NCBI GenBank assembly: GCA_964036295.1
Contig: OZ038473.1
Location: 10,511,501 to 10,575,500, forward strand
Direction: 5' to 3'
Length of the DNA stretch: 64,000 bases
Source: Plumapathes pennacea
Taxonomy: Eukaryota; Cnidaria; Anthozoa; Antipatharia; Myriopathidae
Below are positions 23,401 to 35,728 of the stretch, in pieces. The position numbers and the translations under genes are program-made. How positions within the stretch are numbered: position 1 is the stretch's first letter; each line of letters starts with the position of its first letter. A model generated the notes under the pieces. It was not told the origin of the DNA and made no database searches. It saw only the letters and a list, made by a program, of their open reading frames with translations.

Positions 23401-25345
23401 TGCAAAGCACAAGTTTCCTGTATTCCCTTTCTATATTTGCTACTTGTCAGTTGTAGTTGTTGAAGTGATGAAATGATGTCTAAATCCCATTGCATAATTA
23501 TGTGATGCATTTGATAGTAGAAGTGAACTGTTGTTTTTGAAATGTTAATTAAATGAATAAGTTGTTGTTAAAATGCTTGTGTCCAAATTCACATTATAAC
23601 ATTATAATGTGGCATGCATTAGGCTGTACAGATATTTTTGATGTTGCTGTTGTTGTTGAAATGTTACTGTCAGACGTATAAGTTTTTGTTGAAATGTTTG
23701 TGTCCAAATTCACATACAGCATAATGTGATGCATTTAATAGGCAGTGCAAATATATATTTTTGTTATTGTTGAAATGTTTGTGTCCAAATTCACATACAG
23801 CATAATGTGATGCATTTAATAGGCAGTGCAAATATATATTTTTGTTATTGTTGAAATGTTTGTGTCCAAATTCACATACAGCATAATGTGATGCATTTAA
23901 TAGGCAGTGCAAATATATATTTTTGTTATTGTTGAAATGTTTGTGTCCAAATTCACATACAGCATAATGTGATGCATTTAATAGGCAGTGCAAATATATA
24001 TTTTTGTTATTGTTGAAATGTTTGTGTCCAAATTCACATACAGCATAATGTGATGCATTTAATAGGCAGTGCAAATATATATTTTTGTTATTGTTGAAAT
24101 GTTTGTGTCCAAATTCACATACAGCATAATGTGATGCATTTAATAGGCAGTGCAAATATATATTTTTGTTATTGTTGAAATGTTTGTGTCCAAATTCACA
24201 TACAGCATAATGTGATGCATTTAATAGGCAGTGCAAATATATATTTTTGTTATTGTTGAAATGTTTGTGTCCAAATTCACATACAGCATAATGTGATGCA
24301 TTTAATTGGTAGTGCAAATATATATTTTTGGTATTGTTGAAATGTTTGTGTCAAATTCAAATTAAATATGATGCATTCTAGGTAGTAAAAGTACCTTGCC
24401 ACTCTTTTGGTAAAGGCATGAAGCATTTACCACGTGGATACAAAATCACATCCGGAGTGTATAAACAAAAATTTTCAGCTTGTTTCTTGTCTTCTGGTTT
24501 CTGTTTTACTGACATCACTGACGAACCCATTTTTCTCTTTAGACGTTCAATGATTGAAATCTATTGACAGAGCCGTTCCAAGGTTGGGATTCTGGAGCAA
24601 AATACCAGTAAGTTGAATGTAATTTTTTGTAATTTAATTGCAACAAACAGCGGCTTGGTGTGGTCAGTAGTCTTTGGTTCAAATCACGCACTCACTGTGA
24701 CGTTTGTAGGCGTGGTTCTACGATGGCAAAGCTACAGTTCGGAGAGCGTGATGACTTCTAGTTTTCATAAGACAAACCTGAAAAGGCAGGTCATATGTGT
24801 CAGTCCTGCACCAATAAAAAGTTGATATAGATATGATGAACGCTGAAGACAATGTTTACTAGCAAAATTTCAGGTAGAATTGAACAGATGAACTGACGCG
24901 GATGAGGGAATTTTGATATCTTTTGCCTTTTTTTACGGACAATGATACGAAGTCGGCGAATTTTTTGCCTTTTTATCAAAATCTTTAGGACCAAATGTTT
25001 TCGCTGACTCCGTATCAGTGTCCGTTATATACGAGACTTTTAACTACAAATATTAAAACATTCCGCAATTAATTTTCTCGACATGAAGTTCGCAAGGTGT
25101 ATGTCTGCTGGATCAAAATGGCGACAGCTCAAAGTTCCGTACTGCAAGACCAATTTTTGATCGTCTTTTAGAGATTCCGTTTGATACTCACTTAGAATGT
25201 CCAATCCGAGTTGATGAATAACATTCTTGGTCAGTCTTCTGGCAAAAGTAAAACCCGATTGCGATCTGGTCACGCAAGCAAGTGGCGATGATGATGTTTT
25301 TCTTTTTCCTTCTTTCTTTCCTGTTTTTTTTTAGTTTGTGCGCCT
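20431..25345. repeat. Receptor 5' flank plus long spacer block, copy 2
   Basis: Full copy of the block described at 5,568, in the same orientation, with about one difference every few dozen bases by eye. It differs from copy 1 in three ways: it contains the 81-bp repeat array, it has a deletion of the CTTCTAGACTCGATCGG-containing piece near 22,910, and it lacks the 3-kb segment that follows copy 1. Confidence 0.85.
23691..24338. repeat. Tandem array: 8 copies of an 81-bp unit
   Basis: The word GAAATGTTTGTGTCCAAATT starts at 23,691 and then every 81 bp (23,772; 23,853; 23,934; 24,015; 24,096; 24,177; 24,258), with a degenerate ninth start at 24,339. The units are almost identical. The same locus in spacer copies 3 (37,162) and 4 (51,264) holds one unit, so the array expanded from one to eight in this copy. 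Because 81 is divisible by three, a long minus-strand frame of 27-residue repeats appears; it is an artefact. Confidence 0.95.
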
Positions 25346-25972
25346 TTATTTACCCTTAAATCAATTACATGTTTTTCTCTGATAGGCAAGAGGTCTCGTG
25401 AAGTGTTCCTAAGACACTTTTCTGGGAGGCCACTTGTTACGAGATTATATATATACCTCTATTACTTCATAAGGCTAGTGTGGGTTTTAAGGTTAATATG
25501 TAAAGACAGGTAAGGCTATACTTAGCTATATCAGTGTAATACGGGTAAGATATTGATGATAATTATAATGAACGACAATAGTGCTAATAATAACGGTAAC
25601 TCTTGCACAATTACGTACGAAAAACGCACTCTTATCAACAACTGCTAATTGCGATAATGTCAGTTGAGCTTCTTTGCGCTTCTGTGAAAATAAGAGGTAA
25701 ACTGGTAAACTGTGCAGTTTTATGCTAGTGTTTCCTGAGGTCATGAGCGTATAAAACAGGAGACATTTGGAAACACAACCCTTTTTGAGTCTGATGTGTT
25801 TGCTTGCGTAAAAAAGGGGCAGTAACTGTAATAACAAGTCTTTCAACTGTGCTCGGTAAAAAATGATGAGTAGTGATAGCAGATAGACAGCAAGTTTCAT
25901 AGGTTGCTGTGAGTCGCGATAAGTTTTTTTTTTTGAAAGATCAGCTGGTCAGTACATCTCGGTGCTTCACTG
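25346..25972 (-). repeat. Class B receptor 3' flank, copy 2
   Basis: Same block as at 12,869-13,505. Relative to that copy it lacks the bases around GCGTAAGGTGTTATTGCGTT. It leads directly into the class B receptor end at 25,973. Confidence 0.75.
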
Positions 25973-26978
25973 CTAAGGGTTTCGACAACATGATAATCGT
26001 CGAAGTTGTTTCATAACTTCAGTCCGGATTTGAGGCAGTCGCAAGCAGTAGACGAACGGGTTTAAACACGAGTTCATTAGAATAACTGTGTAGGAGAATT
26101 CACGAACGCACCGAGTGAGAGCATTGTATTCGACGGCTGAGGTGATGGAGACCGCGCACAAATATGGCAAGAAGCAGATAACGAAAAGTACGTAGATCCA
26201 CATCATGGTAGATGCTGTTCGTTTGTACTTCGCCATGTTCAGTGTTCTTCCTGCCTGTGGTTGAGCTTGGTCGATGGCTTGTGGTTCAGTCTGTTGGCCG
26301 TGCTGACCTCGCAAACGCCTGTATATCTTGACGTAGACCACAGAAATGACGAGGAAACAACTAGAAAAACCAGTTATCCAAAGAATTGCGTTCAAATAAA
26401 CATTCCAGAAATCAGACGATCCAACAAATAGTGAACATGACCAGATAAAGGTAAGGACTGCACAAACTCGCCTGGTCGTCACAATCTGTTGATATCTGAG
26501 ATAAAAAAAACAGGGCAGTGTAGCGGTCCAGACTTATCGCTATCAGGGTGAGCGACGAAGCACAGGAGAACAACGACCCGGTAAAAGCAAGCGAGAAATA
26601 CAAGGAACATTGGCGAGCACTGTGAGAATTAATTGCTTTCATGAAAAGAAAAGCAATGAACTGAGGCTGGACTACTAAACCGGCGCCAAGATCTGTCAGG
26701 ACAAGAGAGCAGGGCAGAAGCTTGGACGGAAAGCGAAGAGAGGTGACGTCAGTCATTGCTACAAGAACCAAAAGGTTTGCGAAGGTTGTCGCGATGGCCA
26801 GAGGCACATTCAAAGCAGCGTTCACCAGGTATGGAACAGAATTGTCCAAAGTCCCAAAAGCAAAATTCGAGAAAGGAGGACAAAACTCTGAATTGTGTGG
26901 CTTTGTTGTCATGTTGCTTTGGCCGGTAGTCATGTTAAACAACGAAGCCGAAGCGGGCGGCCATGTTGTTTCACTCAA
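25973..26978 (-). pseudogene. Class B GPCR pseudogene, 1-nt frameshift after TM3
   Basis: Two open parts cover the whole receptor. The front part (26,978 down to about 26,510) reads the N-terminus to the end of TM3 with DRYTALFF. The back part (about 26,500 to 25,973) reads TM4 to the tail with NPFVY. They are joined by an out-of-frame junction in a run of eight A on the plus strand (near 26,503-26,510), where the locus at 39,693 has seven. A 3-nt insertion and an early stop also alter the last residues (RLSCCRNP, with the final two Gln codons lost). In this locus and at 29,817 the ancestral ATG is out of frame, so the first usable ATG is about 15 codons in. Confidence 0.88.
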
Positions 26979-27330
26979 CTTGGATCTTCTTTAAGAAAGT
27001 ACGTATAATTTGTAAATTGAGCAATATGTGAGGACAAAACTTCTTGTAATCTGGAATCGACGAAGTCGCAGCGTGTGTTGTCAGCAGGGCTGTTGCTATT
27101 CTGTGTCGCATTTAGAGAGATGGTGAAACTGTTGGCTCTTTCAGTGTATTTTGACACCTGTTATAAGACAGATTTTGAAGATGAGGGTTTTTTTTTATAT
27201 GAAAACGAATAAGAGTGTCACACGGACCAATTTGTCGCAATTTTAACATGAAGGTCAACTGGTTGAAGGCCGGTAAACAAACATCACACTCAAAAAACAG
27301 TCAATCCATTTTGTTCTTTTGGGAGCTATT
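26979..27330. repeat. Class B receptor 5' flank
   Basis: Starts with ACTTGGATCTTCTTTAAGAA and runs to CTCAAAAAACAGTCAATC. Near-identical copies lie at 30,828-31,190 and, diverging near the end, at 39,694-39,985. It is the upstream region of class B receptors and differs completely from the class A upstream region, which supports two separately evolving unit types. Confidence 0.75.
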
Positions 27331-29394
27331 TTGCTAACGAAATTGGAGGTTATGAATTTTACCAAGAGAGCATAATTAAGTATTTTGTGCTCTCTTGACA
27401 TATTACTTATTACCATTTATGACCCATCAAATATTTCCTCCCGCGCGTGATTGATAGAATCGTGACACGTGACCGAATAACGTCCGCTCGTGAGCGGACA
27501 TTATCAGCGAATAACCCCCGCTTGGCGAACTAACGCTGTTTATTGACAATATCCGAACACAGTTCTATTTATTTAGTCACAAAAATCATTACAAGATGAC
27601 TACTGAGGAGGACAGCAATTTATTGGTCGAAAATGCAGTTCCACAAAGCACTAAAAAGCTTTACAGTTTCCGCGCCGTTATTTGCACTGCGAGAGGAAAT
27701 ATTTGAAGGATAATAAAGACAATAAACTACTTTTGGCTTCGGAAATATGCACAGATAATTGTCCTTGGACATTATCTCTTCCTCGAAGCTCACAGTTGCC
27801 CTCGAGGTTCGCTCTCGGGCAACTGTTCGCTTCTCGGAGCAGATAATATCCTCGGACAATTATCCGTGCATATTTCCTCGCCAAAAGTAGTTTATTGTTT
27901 ATATATCTTTTGAAAATTTTATTCCGAGTACGAGTTCCGCAAACATTAGAAACTTCCAAGTAAACACAGCCCGTTTTCCACGAAGTTTCAAATGTTAGTT
28001 CGAAGAGGCGGCCGAGTGTTCTCAGTTCACCAATACTTTGATCCTGGGTTTTTGACCAATTTTTGATTGTCTTGTAGTGCCTTGATTTTGCAGTTGCTAC
28101 GCGTTGCATTTTTCCAAATCGACTGCGATCTGTTCACGCAAGCAAGTGACGATGATGTTTTTTTTTTTCGCAGCGCAGATTGGTGAGTTCTTCAATGAGG
28201 GACCGTTTGATTTTTATGAAGCGGGGGTGGCTAGGTGGGTAGTGGGATTTGGGAAATCCCACTGGGAAACAGCATGCCCCCCCTCAGCTTGCAATATTTT
28301 TTCACTTGGACCCCCTTTAGCCTGCCTTTTTTTTTACATGTCCTTACAGGGTTAATTTCTTGAATCCCCCCCCCAAGAGGAAGAGGAAGACAAGGAAGAA
28401 GAAGGCATTGTGCCTCGGTGATTTTGAATCTTCCATAAAATTCTTTACTGAATGTTAGTAAGAATTTTGCTGCAACTTCACTCGAATTAAAGACTAAAAT
28501 AAGGTGTTTCCTGTATCTCTTCCCTTGCGAGTTGAAAAATGTTCTTAAAATGACGTTTTTACAGTGCTGAAACTGGTGTTGATACCCCCCCCCCCCCCCC
28601 CCCCCTCCGCAATCCCAGCAGCCCACTCTATCTCATAAAAAATGCACGGTCCCTAATTAAAACCACTCACAAATTTGGCTTCGTTTATGCTTTTACCAGC
28701 CCAAGCTCACGCTGCAAATAGGAATTCTCTTGATTCGTAGTCTTTGTGCAATATTTCTCTTGCTCGTGCGAATTTAGGGTCTCGAAATACGAAACAAGCG
28801 AGTTCCTTAATTTTCGTGAAACAAAATGAAAAATGCTGTCAATATAACAGGTGATATGCAAGTTTCTCATTTTGATCTATTTACCTAAAAAATTGAGATA
28901 ATTTTGCGAGTTCCGCAAGCATAAGGGCAACTGTCAGGTAAAAATAAAATATTTGCATCAAGTTCTAAATGTTTGTCCAAGGAGGTGTCCGATAGTTCCA
29001 GGCTCATCAATAAATAATTGTTTAAATCTTGTTTAGACCAGGACTTTCTTAACCGCGCTCTAAACCTTGTTTAAAGAATCGGCACAATGACTTTTCATGT
29101 CCGCTGTCTCTGTTTGCTGTAAATGACTTTTTCTATTTTTGTTAGTGCTTTGCCGGGTGATACCAGCGAGGTGCAGAGCTACAGTATATTTTACTAAAAA
29201 TATTCACATTTGTTGAGTAATGTTCCCTAAAAGCCGATAACCCATCATTTTATTTCAATTTAAGTTTTTGGTGGATCTGCTCACATGTATTTTATATTTT
29301 ACTTTCTTGCTTCTGCTTCACTTTCTAGTCGTTTAGAATTTCTTAGTCATTCTACGTATTGTCTTTGTGTTTTACCATGTCAGTTGAGCTTCCT
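27331..29394. other. Host DNA with a fold-back, poly-C tracts and array far flank
   Basis: No gene is supportable. It holds the fold-back at 27,719-27,898 and a very long C run at about 28,586-28,605. From about 28,430 on it matches the far flank seen at 13,730-14,990 (GTTTCCTGTATCTCTTCCCT, AACCACTCACAAATTTGGCT). Confidence 0.45.
27719..27898. repeat. Fold-back element, arms about 80-85 bp
   Basis: The left arm begins ACAATAAACTACTTTTGGC and the right arm ends GCCAAAAGTAGTTTATTGT. Between them the arms carry GGAAATATGCACAGATAATT against AATTATCCGTGCATATTTCC and AGTTGCCCTCG against CGGGCAACTG, with a loop near 27,810. Imperfections are spread along the arms, so it is older than a fresh palindrome. 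Opposite-strand open frames over it are by-products. Confidence 0.82.
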
Positions 29395-29816
29395 TACACT
29401 TCCGTGAAAAGTAGAGTTGAACTGTGCAGTATTTCCTGAGGTCATCAGCGTCAAAAAAGGCAGATATTTGGAAACACAGCCCTTTTAGAGAACCACTTTA
29501 TTTGTTTACTCACAACTCACAAGGAATTTCTTAAATTTACCTTGTAAAAAATATTTAATACTGATAACCGCTGTAATTTTAGCTAATAAAACTTTGCATG
29601 CTAAACTGAGAAAGACCGCTTAAAGAGACTAAATCCACAGAAACAACAAACGCTTTGTATGAAATTCAAACTTAAAGCTCGTTATGAAAACGTTTTACAC
29701 GACAGTCTGCTTTCTTTATAACTAAACTTCCAAAATCAGTCATGTGAACTTATCTTGTAGTTGTTCTTTTCACGTTCTTTTTTCCGAAGATTAAATGATG
29801 AGTTGATCTCACTGCT

Positions 29817-30782
29817 TCACTGCTGAGGGTTTCGACAACATAATCGTCGAAGTTGTTTCATAACTTCAGTTCGAATTTGAGGCAGTCGCAAGCAGTAGAA
29901 GAACGGGTTTAAACACGAGTTCAGTAGAACAACTGTGTAGGTGTATTCCCAAACGCACCGAGTAAGAGCGGTGTTTCCGACGGCTGAGAAGATTGAGGTG
30001 GCGCAAAAGTTAGGCAAGTAACAGATGATGAAAAGTACGTAGATCCACATCATAGCAGATGCTGTTCGTTTGTATTTCGCCATGTTCAGTGTGCTTCCCG
30101 TCTGTTGTTGTTGAGCTTGTTCGTTGGCTTGAGGTTGAACTTGTTGGTCGTGCTGACCTCGCAAACGCCGGTATATCTTGATGTAGGACGCAGAAATGAT
30201 GAGCAAACAAACGGGAAGAGCTGTGAGCAAAAAAGCCATCCATAATACCTCGTTCCATACCGCTGACGATGCAAAAACTAGTGCAAACGACCAGATGAAG
30301 GTAAGGACTGCACAAATTCGCCTCGTGGTCACAATCTGTTGATATCTGAGATGAAAAAACAGGGCGGTATATCGGTCCAGACTTATCGCTGTCATGGTGA
30401 GCAACGAAGCACTGGTGAACAACGTCATTGTAAAAGAATGCGAAGAAAACAAGTAACATTGGTGAACACTGTAAGAATTAATTGCTTTCATTAAAAGAAA
30501 AGCAATGAACTGAGGCTGGACTACTAAACCGGCACCAAGATCTGTCAGGACAAGAGAGCAGAGCAGAAGCTTGGACGGAAAGCGAAGAGAGGTGACGTCA
30601 CTCATTGCTACTAGAACCAAAAAGTTTGTGAAGGTTGTCGCGATGGCCAGAGGCACATTCAAAGCAGCGTTCACCAGGTATGGAACAGAATTGTCCAAAG
30701 TCCCAAAAGCAAAATTCGAGAAAGGAGGACAAAACTGTGAATTGTGTGGCTTTGTTGTCATGTTGCTTTGGCCGGTAGTCAT
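29817..30782 (-). CDS. Array receptor: rhodopsin-like GPCR, 321 aa, chimeric class B/A
   Basis: Open from the ATG at 30,782 to 29,817. The frame extends 15 codons upstream but without an in-frame ATG. The N-terminal sequons lie in the NMTT repeats. TM3 ends with DRYTALFF, TM6 reads CYLPNFC, TM7 NPFFY and the tail LCCRNPQQ. The front half is almost identical to class B loci (SNFAFGTLDNSVPYLVNAAL, VPLAIATTF), whereas the third loop, TM6-TM7 and the 3' flank are class A in character. The TM4-TM5 segment (LWMAFLLTALPVCLLIISA) is unlike either. This points to recombination or gene conversion between the two types. A 10-codon upstream ORF ends one base before the ATG. It is a plasma-membrane receptor with unknown ligand. 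Confidence 0.85.
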   Translation of the reverse strand: MTTGQSNMTTKPHNSQFCPPFSNFAFGTLDNSVPYLVNAALNVPLAIATTFTNFLVLVAMSDVTSLRFPSKLLLCSLVLTDLGAGLVVQPQFIAFLLMKAINSYSVHQCYLFSSHSFTMTLFTSASLLTMTAISLDRYTALFFHLRYQQIVTTRRICAVLTFIWSFALVFASSAVWNEVLWMAFLLTALPVCLLIISASYIKIYRRLRGQHDQQVQPQANEQAQQQQTGSTLNMAKYKRTASAMMWIYVLFIICYLPNFCATSIFSAVGNTALTRCVWEYTYTVVLLNSCLNPFFYCLRLPQIRTEVMKQLRRLCCRNPQQ

Positions 30783-30783
30783 G

Positions 30784-30813
30784 TTAAACAACGAAGCCGA
30801 AGCGGGCGGCCAT
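30784..30813 (-). promoter_or_regulatory. Minimal upstream ORF abutting the receptor start
   Basis: An ATG at 30,813 in good context (AACATGG) opens a 9-residue frame (MAARFGFVV) that stops with TAA at 30,784. One base later comes the receptor ATG at 30,782. The uORF ATG corresponds to the original receptor start seen in other loci (where it opens MAP...), pushed out of frame by one extra base in the GGCCGCCC stretch. If transcribed, it could limit receptor translation to reinitiation. Confidence 0.6.
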
Positions 30814-31190
30814 GTTGTTTCACTCAACTTGGATCTTTTTTAAGAAAGTACGTATTAAGTTGTAAATTGAGCAAATATGTGAGGACAAAACTTCTTGTAA
30901 TCTGGAATCGACGAAGTCGCAGCGTGACTGTGTTGTCAGCAGGGCTCTTGCTATTCTGTGTCGCATTTAGAGAGATGGTGAAACTGTTGGCTCTTTCAGT
31001 GTATTTTGACACCTGTTATAAGACAGATTTTGAAGATGAGGGTTTTTTTTTATATGAAAACGAATAAGAGTGTCACACGGACCAATTTGTCGCAATTTTA
31101 ACATGAAGGTCAACTGGTTGAAGGCCGGTAAACAAACATCACACTCAAAAAACAGCCAATCTAATTTGTTCTTTTGGGATCTGATTCGTT

Positions 31191-31867
31191 GTATCCTTGG
31201 CTTGGTCGTTGGCTTGAGGTTGAATCTGTTGGCCGTGCTGACCTCGCAAACATCGGTATATCTTGATGTAGGACACAGAAATAACGAGCAAACAAATAAA
31301 AACGCCACTTATCCAAACAGCTATACTCAGTATCCTGCTCCACAAAGTTGACAATGCGTAAAATAGTGCATACGACCAGATGAAGGTAAGGACTGCACAA
31401 ACTCGCCTGGTCGTCACAATCTGTTGATATCTGAGATGAAAAAACAGGGCAGTGTATCGGTCCAGACTTATCGCTGTCATAGTGAGCAACGAAGCAGCGG
31501 AGAACAAGGACCCGGTAAAATATAAGGAAGAAAACGAGGAACATTGGTAAGGAATGTTAGGATTAATAGCTTTCGAGAAGAGAAAAGCAATACCCTGAGG
31601 CTGGGCAACTAAACCGGCGCCAAGATCTGTCAGCACAAGAGAGCAGAGCAGAAGCTTGGACGGCAAGCGAATTGATATGACGTGACGCATTACTAACAGA
31701 ACCAAAAGGTTTGCGAAGGTTGTTACGATGGCCAGTGGTACATTCAAACCAGCGTTCACGAGGTATGGAACAGAACTGTCCAAAGTCTCAAAATAAACTT
31801 TCGGGAAAGTAAAGCAAAACTGTGGATTGTATGGCTTTGTTGTCGTGTTGTTGTAAACGCTCGCCAT
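31191..31867 (-). pseudogene. Class A GPCR pseudogene, TM6-TM7 lost at a recombination junction
   Basis: From the ATG at 31,867 the frame reads the N-terminus to the Gln-rich third loop (QPQANDQA) with DRYTALFF intact. It then runs into foreign codons and stops at 31,145. The foreign part (31,145-31,190) is the end of the class B 5' flank, seen also at 27,290-27,330. So a class A receptor lost its last third when it was joined to the upstream flank of the neighbouring class B receptor. The ancestral upstream ATG is also disturbed. It cannot make a seven-helix receptor. Confidence 0.85.
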
Positions 31868-34800
31868 GGTGAGTGACCAACGACTCCGAAGTGGGTACCG
31901 TATTGTTTCACTCTACGGATCTCTAGCGGTGGGATTTCCCGTTTGACTGATTTAACAATAAACGTATGAGTTGTGAACTCTTCAAAGATGTTAGATGATT
32001 GAAAACGTCTTGTGATCTGTAATCGCCAAAAGTCTGTGCGTGTGTTGCCAGATGTTGTGTTGCACTCAGTAAGATGAGGAAGCGTTGGACTCCTGCTATT
32101 CTGACACCTGTTTGAAAAAAAGCTTTCCTTTTTGTAAAACTACTAATTTAAAATATGTATTTACCCTACCTAACCTAACCCTTATTGTATTTTATTTTCG
32201 CGACACTTAAATTCCGCGCTTTGGGGATGGCCATATTTCGCGACACTCTATTTTCGCGACTTTGTTAAATTTGTAGAAACTGAGTCACTTTGCTTTCGCG
32301 ATTGCGTCGATAACTTAATCGTTGAATACCTTCGCTATCAGTGATCTGTAATCGCAGAAGTCGCTATCCTTGTGTCGTCAACAGGGCTGTTGCTTTGTTG
32401 CTCCGCTCTTAGAAAGATGGTGAAGCGTTGGACTCTTGCTACTCTGACACCTAAATTGAACTAATTTAATCCATTAAACCATTAGCAAAGTACAGTAGAT
32501 CCACTTTGTCGGTGTCAATGTGAATGACAAGCTTTATGCCTTTTTAATAACTATTTGACTAAATAGACACTTGATACTTGACAGACTATGGCCGCCGTGT
32601 TTGTACTCGCGAACAGTTCATTAGAGAAGTCAGAATGCTTTTATTTAAACACGATATTTATTAATAGTTATAGGTTGTGAGGTCGTGTAAATAGTTACTT
32701 ATACTACCTACAACTATAATACTACATTATACTAGTTTTTAAACTATAAGCGAAACCAGTCAATGAATTCATTGATATAGAAAAACATTGTATATAAAGA
32801 AGGTAGTCGAAACGGACGTGTCCGCAAATTAAAATCTTTAAATATTAAATTTATGCTCAAGATCTTTACACCACGCGCAAACAATGGATCGATCGCTGTA
32901 TTCCGTTAAAACTATCCTCTATATCGTAAATCGGAGAATCGGACGCCATGGTTATTACACGGGATGGAGTGCAATACTAATAGTAATGAGAGTTAATAGT
33001 AATAATAAAAATAGTAATGAGAGTTGATAGCCTAATCAACTTTTATCTGAGCAAACTTAAATTTTCCATACTATATAATATCTCTCGTGAAAATTTGAAG
33101 GAGAAAATTGAAGTTGATCACTCTCAGGAGTTAACCTTTTCACTCCCAAGTTCAAAATGAAGATTCTCCCAACCTTTTAATAGGAAAATGTATGAGTAAT
33201 GTAGTGAGAATTGATAGTTTAACCAGCTATCATCTAAGCAAGGCATCAAATGCCAAGTTCTCCTTACTATAATGTGTATTTTTGGTGAAAAACTGAAGGA
33301 GAAAATCGAAGTTGATCACTCTTGGGAGTGAAAGGATTAAATGGTTAAACGTCACAGGTAGTCCAGGCGCAGTAAACGTACCACGCGTGTAGACAATTTA
33401 CAAAACCCTGGTAAATGTAGTTCAGAACGAAAGAAAATTTATCGTAGTAAATGCCAATATACCATCTTGTAGGGCATGGTAAAAGGCCAATTTGCTATCC
33501 TGTTCCGGACAAAATGGTGAAAATAGACACCCTGTTCCAGACTAGAGGCGACTCCACAATTCGGAAACGGCGTGCTTGAATAAACATGTGGCATTGCGTG
33601 ATTTAAAGCAACAGTTCAGAGCTGTTTTGCAGCGGCAGATTCGACTCTAAATCATCAAGGCTTCTGGCAGGAAGAAACGTCGACCTTGTTCCAGAGCCAG
33701 AGTGAACGAAAACCATATCCAGTTCCAGAGTCGGAGAGGTAAAAAGTATACCCTGTTGAGCGGCACATCCTCGTATAGCCCATAGATGGGAGTGCCCCCC
33801 CCCCCCCGCGTAGCTTTTTCGCGCCTTTTATGTGCGCCTGCGGATTCACAGCGGTTATCATGTATTGTTTGGCACGTTACATGAAGCCAAACGACAACAG
33901 CTGTGGCGAAACTTCCTGTAAATTATCCATGATACTGTACGTCCTCATTGATTCTGGTAAAAGGTACGTTTACGTGTTTTACATGATTTTTGCAGAAAGA
34001 AACCAAAACAGCATGGTATGTGAACGCACGCCAGACAAATTAATGCTAAAATGGAGGTCATATTGAAAGAAAGTTCTTTGAGCTAAAGACAACATGAACA
34101 GGCTACACTGCACTTTTGTTCATTGCTTACCGCGTAGTCACTTGGTATTACAGCTTCTTGAGACTTTCTATTCGCTGTGTACCGTGTAAGGCTGCGTACA
34201 CACTTGGTAATAGGGAGTTTAAGAAACCTAGGACGGCGACGGCAACGTGAGGAACCAAAAAATAGTGTCTCTGTTTTCCTTATATCTTTGTAACTTTGCC
34301 TATTCGTAGGTTGCTCAATTTGTTCCGTTTTTGCCGAGGTTCTATTGATTTCATCGTTTCCTACTAAGAAGAACGACTGCCGTTATTTTATCGAACTGTC
34401 GTCCACGTCCTGACAACGACGTAAAAAAGAAGCATTTGAAGTCGCACGCGAGAGCACGGCGACCCCGAGAACATGTCAATTTTAGATATTCACGTGCTTC
34501 TTTTGTCTTCTGTGATTAGTTTTATTGTTTCACCGACGTCTCCGTCGTCCTCTCGCGTCCTGTATCTTAAAGTCCCTAATTGAGCTTCTAGACTCGATCG
34601 GACTGTTTATCCTAAATCAACGGTCAAGAACAACGCCACACCTCAAGAACGGCACAATACCTTATTATCTACCTATTCAGGAAGGTTTAGAGGGGGTTTT
34701 GTATTTCTGGAAGGATTTCAGAAGAGCGCTTAATCATAAGTGACACCTTGTCCGTGATCAACCGCCGTGACGGATTACGCAAAAATGACCTAACAGGCGG

Positions 34801-35728
34801 TGGGCTGCCTGTGGCATATCCCATGTAGTTGACACTTTGCATTCACCGTATAGCTATCCATTTTTTCCAACTGCTCTAAAAGGAGCTGTTCACATATTCA
34901 CTGGTAGATGTTTAAGGGAGAGGGGGGATCGTGAGCTCAATAACATTTTCCAGGGGGAGGGAGCAGGATGTGAAATTACTGATTACTCCTAATGTGGAAA
35001 CTAATCTATTGAAAGATTGAATTCAGGGAAAACTTGAGCTTAGCATGAAATTAAATGTACCAATGAGGTCAGATTATATGTTTACTTAATTCTCGCTGAA
35101 ATACAGCTAAGATTGCTCAGGATATGCTATTTTATCGCCAAAATGGGCAAGGAGTTTGTATGAGAAAGCTCCCTGCTTATTAGGAATACCTTCGAGCAGG
35201 AAGACTCTAACAGGCTTGTAACACCCTGCCAGAAAGCTGCGCATAAATACTCATTCACCATAAATATTTGCAAAGTCCTCAACCTCAGCAAGATTTTGGA
35301 CCCTTGGAAAGCTCAATTTTCCTATTCCCTTTCTGTTAGTTGTTACTTGTCAGTTGTAGTTGTTGAAGTGATGAAATGATGTCTAAATCCCATTGCATAA
35401 TTATGTGATGCATTTGATAGTACAAGTGAACTGTTGTTTTTGAAATGTTAATCCCCGAACGAAGTGAGGGAAATACTCACGACACTAATGCAGCAATATT
35501 ATACCGCCTACTTGGGGACTCCAAGCCTGTCGCCATCTCGAAATTTAACGTTGTCTGTCAGTCAGTCTGTCGTACGACTTTAGGCGCGGTTACCCCGCTA
35601 ACCAATAACAAAGGCCGGATCGATCACGTGTGCCCTGTTGTTTTACTCGGAATAACTTAGAGATGAGATTTGAACGAAGCATTTAGATTTGAACGAAGCA
35701 ACAATATATTGTAGCTGCGTTCACGAAA

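Noticed and set aside
23670-24317. Long minus-strand frame of 27-residue repeats
   Set aside because: It is the 81-bp DNA repeat read in a frame that happens to lack stops; the unit is non-coding in the other spacer copies.
23691-24338. Possible CRISPR-like array from regular repeats
   Set aside because: The units are contiguous 81-bp tandems with no unique spacers, and the genome is eukaryotic.
26722-26994. Plus-strand frame MDGKRREVTS repeated at 30,571 and 39,452
   Set aside because: Antisense shadow of the receptor N-terminal half, repeated because the receptor is repeated.
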